Shown here: positions 12,867 to 16,528 of the stretch, piece after piece | Layout of the letters: every line of letters begins with the position of its first letter | Numbering within the stretch: position 1 is the first letter of the stretch | Source: JACZXC01 sp036447375 | GTDB taxonomy: Bacteria; Myxococcota_A; UBA9160; SMWR01 | DNA: 16,528 bases | Assembly (NCBI GenBank): GCA_036447375.1 | Contig: JAZFUU010000132.1 | Coordinates: forward strand, 1 to 16,528 | Reading direction: 5' to 3' | Program-made: the position numbers and the translations under genes | The notes under the pieces: generated by a model | Told to the model about the DNA's origin: nothing | Database searches by the model: none | The model's input: the letters and a program-made list of their open reading frames with translations, nothing else

Positions 12867-13743
12867 ATCCGATCCCCACCGCACCGGGGTGCTGGCCCTT
12901 CTGGGTCCTCCGAACGCGGGCAAATCCACGCTTCTCAATCGGCTTCTGGGCGAGAAGCTCGCGATCGTCAGTAGAAAACCCCAGACGACGCGCAGCAACA
13001 TCCTCGGCATCCTGACGCTTCCGCGAGCTCAGATTTTGATGCACGACACACCCGGGCGGCACGTTTCGACCCGCCCACTCAACCGCGCCCTGAACGATGT
13101 GGTGAATGCCGCCGCTGCGGACTGCGATCTGGCGCTCATCCTGGTCGACCTGAACCGGGGCTGGGCGTCCGAGCATGCCGAGCTGTGCAACCGGCTCCGC
13201 AAGCACGAAACTCCATTTCTCGTGGTGGGCACGAAACTGGATCGCGCGCGGGCGCGGCGAGCCCCCTGGCCCCCGGAGGCCGCCGTCGCGGCAGATGCCT
13301 GGCGTATCTCGGCCGCCACGGGCGAGGGCGTTTCCGAACTCCTCGCCGAGATCGTGGGTCGGATGCCCATCGGGCCGGCCCTCTATCCCGATGACGAGCT
13401 CACGGATCGGCCGCTCCGTTTCCTCGCCGCGGAATTGGTGCGCGAGGCCGCCTTCGAAGAACTCGGCCAGGAGCTTCCCTATGCCCTGGCCGTCGACGTC
13501 ACCGAGTTTCGGGAGGATCGGCCCGACCTGATTCTCATTCGCGCGAACCTGCTGCTCGAACGCGACTCGCAGAAGCCCATCGTGGTCGGGGCGGGCGGGG
13601 CCATGATCAAACGCATCGGCATTCGGGCGCGTCGGGAGATCGAGAAGCTGGTGGCGTCGAAGGTGCACCTCGAGCTCTGGGTCAAGCTCGAACCAAAATG
13701 GGCGCGTCATCCCAAGCGGCTGAAATCACTGGGCTATTCTTGA
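12859..13743 (+). CDS. era: GTPase Era (16S rRNA-binding, ribosome assembly)
   Basis: Era binds the 3' end of 16S rRNA and helps mature the 30S subunit, linking it to cell growth. The ATG at 12859 gives 294 residues, typical, and overlaps rnc by eight bases; an in-frame ATG at 12844 adds five residues and is possible. GTPase motifs: G1 GPPNAGKST (16-24), G2 within KPQTTRSNILG (40-50), G3 DTPG (63-66), G4 TKLD (125-128) in place of the usual NKxD, and G5 SAATGEG (151-157). The C-terminal KH domain runs from about 205, with SQKPIVVGAGGAMIKRIG (237-254) carrying the GxxG-type loop and an ending VKLEPKWARHPKRLKSLGY. The switch II region (DTPGRHVSTRPLNRALND) differs from the common DTPGIHKPK form. 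Overall the identity is secure. Confidence 0.96.
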   Translation: MTESDPHRTGVLALLGPPNAGKSTLLNRLLGEKLAIVSRKPQTTRSNILGILTLPRAQILMHDTPGRHVSTRPLNRALNDVVNAAAADCDLALILVDLNRGWASEHAELCNRLRKHETPFLVVGTKLDRARARRAPWPPEAAVAADAWRISAATGEGVSELLAEIVGRMPIGPALYPDDELTDRPLRFLAAELVREAAFEELGQELPYALAVDVTEFREDRPDLILIRANLLLERDSQKPIVVGAGGAMIKRIGIRARREIEKLVASKVHLELWVKLEPKWARHPKRLKSLGYS

Positions 13744-13763
13744 CCGCCCGTCAGCCAGATCGA

Positions 13764-13791
13764 TTGACGCTGGACGCGCCAATCGGGTAAT
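13764..13791 (+). promoter_or_regulatory. Candidate sigma70-type promoter for the thiolase/dehydrogenase pair
   Basis: TTGACG at 13764-13769 matches the -35 consensus in five of six positions. Sixteen bases later GGTAAT at 13786-13791 matches the -10 box in four of six. It lies in the 112-base gap after era, the largest gap of the window, and about 65 bases before the thiolase ATG. The local AT-rich patch (AATTTG) is unusual in this GC-rich sequence. Transcription start was not determined. Confidence 0.45.
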
Positions 13792-13800
13792 TTGGGTGGC

Positions 13801-13814
13801 CCCGCGGACGCGGG
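13801..13814 (+). other. Short GC-rich inverted repeat in the 5' leader of the thiolase gene
   Basis: CCCGCG GA CGCGGG is a perfect inverted repeat that can fold as a five-base-pair hairpin with a GGAC loop. It lies just downstream of the candidate promoter and about 40 bases before the ATG. No T-run follows, so it is not a typical terminator. It may be a leader hairpin or a protein-binding palindrome, or chance in GC-rich DNA. Confidence 0.3.
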
Positions 13815-13855
13815 CCCGGAAACCCCTCATCGCTCCCCCTGGAGCAGGAGACGGC

Positions 13856-15040
13856 ATGAGCCAGAAGGATATTGTGATCGCCAGCGCCGCGAGAACCCCG
13901 ATCGGGTCGTTTCAAGGTGCGCTCTCTTCCCTTTCCGCCCCGGATCTCGGTGCCGTGGTCGTACGCGAGGCCGTCAAGCGCGCCGGCGCCAAGCCGGAAC
14001 AGGTGGACGCCGTGTACATGGGCAACGTGCTTTCGGCGGGCATGGGCCAGGCGCCGGCCCGCCAATGCGTGATCAAGGCCGAGCTGCCGGTATCGGCCAG
14101 TGCGGTCACGATCAACAAGGTCTGTGGCTCGGGACTCCAGGCGGTGATGTTCGCTCGACGCGAGATCCTGGTCGACGATGCCGACGTGGTGGTGGCCGGC
14201 GGTATGGAGTCGATGACCAACGCGCCCTACGTGCTCCCCAAAGCCCGAGGTGGCTACCGGATGGGCAACGGCTCGATCGTCGACAGCATGATCCACGACG
14301 GTCTCTGGGATCCCTACGACGATATGCACATGGGCAACTGCGGCGACCTGGTCGCCGAGAAGTACGGGTTCACCCGCGAAAAGCAGGACGCGTTCGCGGC
14401 CCAGAGCTACACGCGGGCCCTGGCGGCCCAGAAGGCGGGCCGCTTCAAGGAAGAAATCGTGCCCGTCTCGGTGCCGCAGCGTCGGGGAGAGCCCCTGCTG
14501 GTCGACGAGGACGAAGAGCCCAAGCGCGGCAACATCGAGAAGATGTCCCAGTTGCGACCCGCCTTCGCCCGCGAGGGGACGGTGACGGCGGCCAACGCCT
14601 CAACCCTCAACGATGGGGCCGCGGCACTGCTGATCTGCACGGCGGCGACAGCGAAAGCCAACGGCTACAACGTTCTCGCCCGAATCGTCGGTGATGCGAG
14701 CGCGGCGGTGGAGCCCAAGTGGTTCACGATCGCGCCGGTGCAAGCGCTGGCCAAGCTCTACGCCAAGACGGAAAGTGGGCCGGCAGACTGGGATCTCTAC
14801 GAGATCAACGAGGCCTTCTCCGGAGTGACCATGGCGGCGGCCCAGGAGCACAGTATCGACCTGGACCGCATCAACGTGAACGGCGGGGCGGTTGCCCTCG
14901 GTCATCCCATCGGCTGTTCGGGGGCGCGGGTGCTGGTGACCCTGCTCTACGCGCTTCGCGACCGCGGTCAACGCAAAGGCATCGCGACCCTCTGCATTGG
15001 CGGCGGTGAGGCCGTGGCCCTGGCCGTGGAGCTGGCGTAG
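13856..15040 (+). CDS. Acetyl-CoA acetyltransferase (thiolase)
   Basis: This thiolase II-family enzyme condenses two acetyl-CoA to acetoacetyl-CoA or cleaves 3-ketoacyl-CoA. The ATG at 13856 has AGGAGA about five bases upstream and gives 394 residues starting MSQKDIVIASAARTPIG, the standard N-terminus. Active-site residues are Cys90 (in NKVCGSGLQAV), His350 (in GGAVALGHPIGCSGAR) and Cys380 (in LCIGGGEAVAL); the NEAF motif is at 318-321. The region MTNAPYVLPKARGGYRMG (120-137) is typical of the acetoacetyl-CoA (PhaA/AtoB) subgroup rather than long-chain FadA. It is followed two bases later by a 3-hydroxyacyl-CoA dehydrogenase, so the pair would interconvert acetyl-CoA and 3-hydroxybutyryl-CoA. 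No crotonase, phaC or acyl-CoA dehydrogenase is visible, so the pathway (storage polymer, fermentation or beta-oxidation) is open. Confidence 0.95.
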   Translation: MSQKDIVIASAARTPIGSFQGALSSLSAPDLGAVVVREAVKRAGAKPEQVDAVYMGNVLSAGMGQAPARQCVIKAELPVSASAVTINKVCGSGLQAVMFARREILVDDADVVVAGGMESMTNAPYVLPKARGGYRMGNGSIVDSMIHDGLWDPYDDMHMGNCGDLVAEKYGFTREKQDAFAAQSYTRALAAQKAGRFKEEIVPVSVPQRRGEPLLVDEDEEPKRGNIEKMSQLRPAFAREGTVTAANASTLNDGAAALLICTAATAKANGYNVLARIVGDASAAVEPKWFTIAPVQALAKLYAKTESGPADWDLYEINEAFSGVTMAAAQEHSIDLDRINVNGGAVALGHPIGCSGARVLVTLLYALRDRGQRKGIATLCIGGGEAVALAVELA

Positions 15041-15042
15041 CC

Positions 15043-15897
15043 ATGGCCACCCATACGATCGGAATCATCGGCACGGGGATCATGGGCAGCGGTGTCGCGC
15101 AGGTGGCGGCCCAATCGGGCTACGACGTCGTCTTCCAGAACCGACGCCAGGCCTCGGTCGATCGCGGCCTGGCCCGGATTCAGAAGAGCCTCGAGCGGCT
15201 CGCGTCGAAGGGCAAGATCGACGCAGCCGACGCGACGAAGGCCCTGGGGCGGATCCGGGGGGTGGTGCCCCTGGAGGAGCTCAAGGGTTGCGAGCGGGTG
15301 ATCGAATGCGCGCCCGAGGATCTGGACCTCAAGCGGGAAATTTTGGAGAAGCTCGACGGAATCCTGAATGAAGACGCGATCATCGCCACCAACACCTCGA
15401 GTCTGTCGGTCACGAAGCTGGCGTCGTACGTGAGTCGTCCCGGTCACTTCGTGGGGATGCATTTCTTCAATCCCGTGCCGGCGATGAAGCTGGTGGAAAT
15501 CGTTCGGGGCATGCGTACCAACGACTCCACGGTTGCCGCGGTCCGCGGCATGGCGGAGAAGATGGGAAAGGCGCCCATCGACGTGAAGGATTCGCCGGGG
15601 TTCGTGGTGAATCGGGTTCTGTTTCCGATGATCAACGAAGCCGCATTCGCGTTGCAGGAAGGGGTCACCGAGGCCGAGGGAATCGACGAGTGCATGAAGC
15701 TCGGCTGCAATCACCCCCTGGGACCCCTGGCCCTCGCGGATCTCGTCGGCCTCGATGTGGTGTACGCGATTCTCGACTCCTTGTACCGCGAGTACGGCGA
15801 GCCGCGGTACGCCCCATGCCTCGAGATCAAGAAGCGGGTCGAGGCCGGTTATCTGGGGCGGAAGACGGGGCGAGGCTTCTACAGCTACGAGAAGTGA
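15043..15897 (+). CDS. hbd: 3-hydroxybutyryl-CoA dehydrogenase
   Basis: This cytoplasmic enzyme reversibly reduces acetoacetyl-CoA to (S)-3-hydroxybutyryl-CoA. It has 284 residues, the usual size for the stand-alone form. The Rossmann domain begins GIIGTGIMGSG (7-17). The catalytic segment is NTSSLSVTKLA (117-127), with Ser119/120. The signature GMHFFNPVPAMKLVEIV (138-154) carries His140 and Glu152, and DSPGFVVNR (183-191) carries Asn190. The C-terminal domain has NHPLGPLALADLVGLDV (223-239) and ends GRKTGRGFYSY. At the end of beta-2 the usual acidic residue is replaced: VVFQNRRQ (29-36) rather than VVxxD, which hints at NADP(H) use. The ATG lies two bases after the thiolase stop, with GGAG eleven bases upstream. 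The gene is the last on the + strand and converges with the next. Confidence 0.95.
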   Translation: MATHTIGIIGTGIMGSGVAQVAAQSGYDVVFQNRRQASVDRGLARIQKSLERLASKGKIDAADATKALGRIRGVVPLEELKGCERVIECAPEDLDLKREILEKLDGILNEDAIIATNTSSLSVTKLASYVSRPGHFVGMHFFNPVPAMKLVEIVRGMRTNDSTVAAVRGMAEKMGKAPIDVKDSPGFVVNRVLFPMINEAAFALQEGVTEAEGIDECMKLGCNHPLGPLALADLVGLDVVYAILDSLYREYGEPRYAPCLEIKKRVEAGYLGRKTGRGFYSYEK

Positions 15898-15905
15898 AGC
15901 CACCT

Positions 15906-15931
15906 GAATAAAGACGGTCGCTTACACGTCT
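15906..15931 (-). terminator. Weak candidate terminator for the minus-strand gene
   Basis: On the - strand AGACG and CGTCT form a five-base-pair stem around a ten-base loop (15912-15931), followed by TTATT. The stem overlaps the stop codon of the minus-strand gene. The 32-base gap between the two convergent genes holds nothing else I can name. The stem is short and the T-run imperfect, so this is a weak call. Confidence 0.2.
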
Positions 15932-16022
15932 AGCCGACGGGCTTCCGCATCCGCCTACGCAGACCCACCAGAAGCGGAATCACGAGCACCAGCTCGACAC
16001 CGAGGCCGCACTGGGGAACCGG
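15930..16022 (-). other. C-terminal Cys-Gly / membrane helix / Arg-rich sorting-type tail
   Basis: The last 30 residues of the minus-strand protein read: a Pro-rich lead (PVPQ), a CGLG motif with a single Cys, a hydrophobic helix of about 14 residues (VELVLVIPLLVGL), then RRRMRK. This motif-helix-basic layout is that of C-terminal protein-sorting signals processed by membrane proteases (PEP-CTERM, GlyGly-CTERM, MYXO-CTERM). The Cys-Gly form is closest to MYXO-CTERM-like signals. Processing or lipid attachment at the Cys is inferred. Confidence 0.55.
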
Positions 16023-16528
16023 CGTCTCGTGCCCGCTACCGCCCTCGCCACCGGCCGATACCGAGAGAGCGACCGCGTCCAGGTTTCGCGCCATGCCGTC
16101 GAAGAGCCCGCTCCCTTCCAACACCCGACTCGCGTCCAGGGTCGCCGGATCGATCTCGAAGAGATCCGTGCGGGGGGCATCCGCGAAGCCGTAGGTCGGA
16201 CCGTTCCCCACCCGCCCGATCCCGTCACTGCGGATCGAGAAGATCACCGTTCCGTCGGCCCGTGCATGAAGCGCATCGATGTCCGGGTTCGAGTTGGGTG
16301 TGCCCGTGAAGATCGTCGCCTCGTCGAGACCCTTGTGGAGCGTCGCCACGTCTGCGTCCGGATCGTACTCCACGATGTCGCCATTCTGGAAGGTCAGGCC
16401 CCCCAGGGTCGCGTTGAGATCGGTCGACAGCAGCCAGTTCCCATTCGGAAGGATCGAGAAGGCGTCGATGTTGTTGTTGGCGCCGCCGAAGCCGATCAGC
16501 TCGGAGAACAGGAGTGTGGCCTCGACCC
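15930..16528 (-). CDS. Repeat-containing probable surface protein, C-terminal part (5' end outside window)
   Basis: I do not recognise a named gene. The frame is open from the right edge to a TAG at 15932-15930, showing 198 residues; the GTG at 16373 is internal, because the frame continues upstream with the same repeat pattern. Three repeats are visible. Each begins with an Asp-Ala segment after Asn/Asp-Ile/Leu (NNIDAFSILPNGNWLLST, PDIDALHARADGTVIFSI, RNLDAVALS), and the first two end in an acidic E/F-x-x-Y/I-DP segment (IVEYDPDADVA, LFEIDPATLDAS). The spacing of about 65-70 residues and the alternating hydrophobic strands suggest a beta-propeller or similar repeat fold. A Gly/Ser/Glu linker (GGEGGSGHE) leads to a C-terminal tail described separately. 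The protein is probably exported and cell-surface bound; the function is unknown. Confidence 0.75.
   Translation of the reverse strand, partial: VEATLLFSELIGFGGANNNIDAFSILPNGNWLLSTDLNATLGGLTFQNGDIVEYDPDADVATLHKGLDEATIFTGTPNSNPDIDALHARADGTVIFSIRSDGIGRVGNGPTYGFADAPRTDLFEIDPATLDASRVLEGSGLFDGMARNLDAVALSVSAGGEGGSGHETPVPQCGLGVELVLVIPLLVGLRRRMRKPVG

Noticed and set aside
13801..13814. GC-rich inverted repeat as an intrinsic terminator of the era unit
   Set aside because: No T-run follows, and it lies downstream of the promoter-like pair, inside the presumed thiolase leader.
15933..16022. PEP-CTERM exosortase signal or LPXTG sortase signal in the minus-strand protein
   Set aside because: There is no PEP or LPxTG motif before the helix. 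A Cys-Gly motif takes that place, which points to a MYXO-CTERM-like class.
1..16528. tRNA or rRNA genes, CRISPR arrays, insertion sequences, phage or defence genes
   Set aside because: Gaps are too short for most of these, no tandem spaced repeats or terminal inverted repeats were seen, and every long + strand frame has a housekeeping or metabolic assignment.

Overview
The window is 16.5 kb of GC-rich, densely coding bacterial DNA. From 1 to 15897 every convincing gene lies on the + strand, with gaps of at most about 110 bases and many stop/start overlaps. One partial gene on the - strand converges from the right edge. The order ftsH-folP-cdaA-cdaR-glmM-pdxJ-acpS-nnr-tsaE-lysC, followed by rnc-era, resembles what I recall for deltaproteobacterial lineages in the broad sense (Desulfobacterota, Myxococcota, Binatota and relatives). 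That assignment rests on remembered gene order, high GC, common GTG starts and the Cys-Gly C-terminal tail of the last gene. There is no rRNA or other phylogenetic marker to confirm it. I saw no rRNA, tRNA, CRISPR array or insertion sequence, and no gene-free stretch longer than about 110 bases.

Region 1 (1-5000) holds membrane proteostasis (ftsH C-terminal part), folate synthesis (folP), the c-di-AMP module (diadenylate cyclase cdaA and its YbbR partner cdaR) and phosphoglucosamine mutase (glmM). The cdaA-cdaR-glmM block links c-di-AMP signalling to UDP-GlcNAc and peptidoglycan supply. Region 2 (4988-8160) holds a PdxJ-family protein, an AcpS-family protein, a fused NAD(P)HX epimerase/dehydratase and the tRNA t6A ATPase tsaE. 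The PdxJ and AcpS homologues sit in their expected places but both have lost catalytic residues that are near-invariant in their families. This is the most unusual signal in the window.

Region 3 (8202-9942) holds aspartate kinase, with a strong internal ribosome-binding site and ATG exactly where two-subunit aspartokinases start their regulatory beta chain. A small exported ComEA-like helix-hairpin-helix protein follows. Region 4 (9962-13743) is RNA-centred: cysteine desulfurase and MnmA (sulfur transfer to tRNA U34), RNase III, and the 16S rRNA-binding GTPase Era. Region 5 (13744-15897) begins with a promoter-like sequence and encodes a thiolase and a 3-hydroxyacyl-CoA dehydrogenase, a C4 acyl-CoA pair for polyhydroxybutyrate, butyrate-type or beta-oxidation metabolism. 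Region 6 (15930-16528, - strand) is the C-terminal end of a repeat-containing, probably propeller-like surface protein with a Cys-containing, membrane-spanning, Arg-rich tail.

Apart from the pdxJ/acpS anomaly and the aspartokinase internal start, most of the window is conserved housekeeping sequence. I did not find a new defence, mobile or secretion system.
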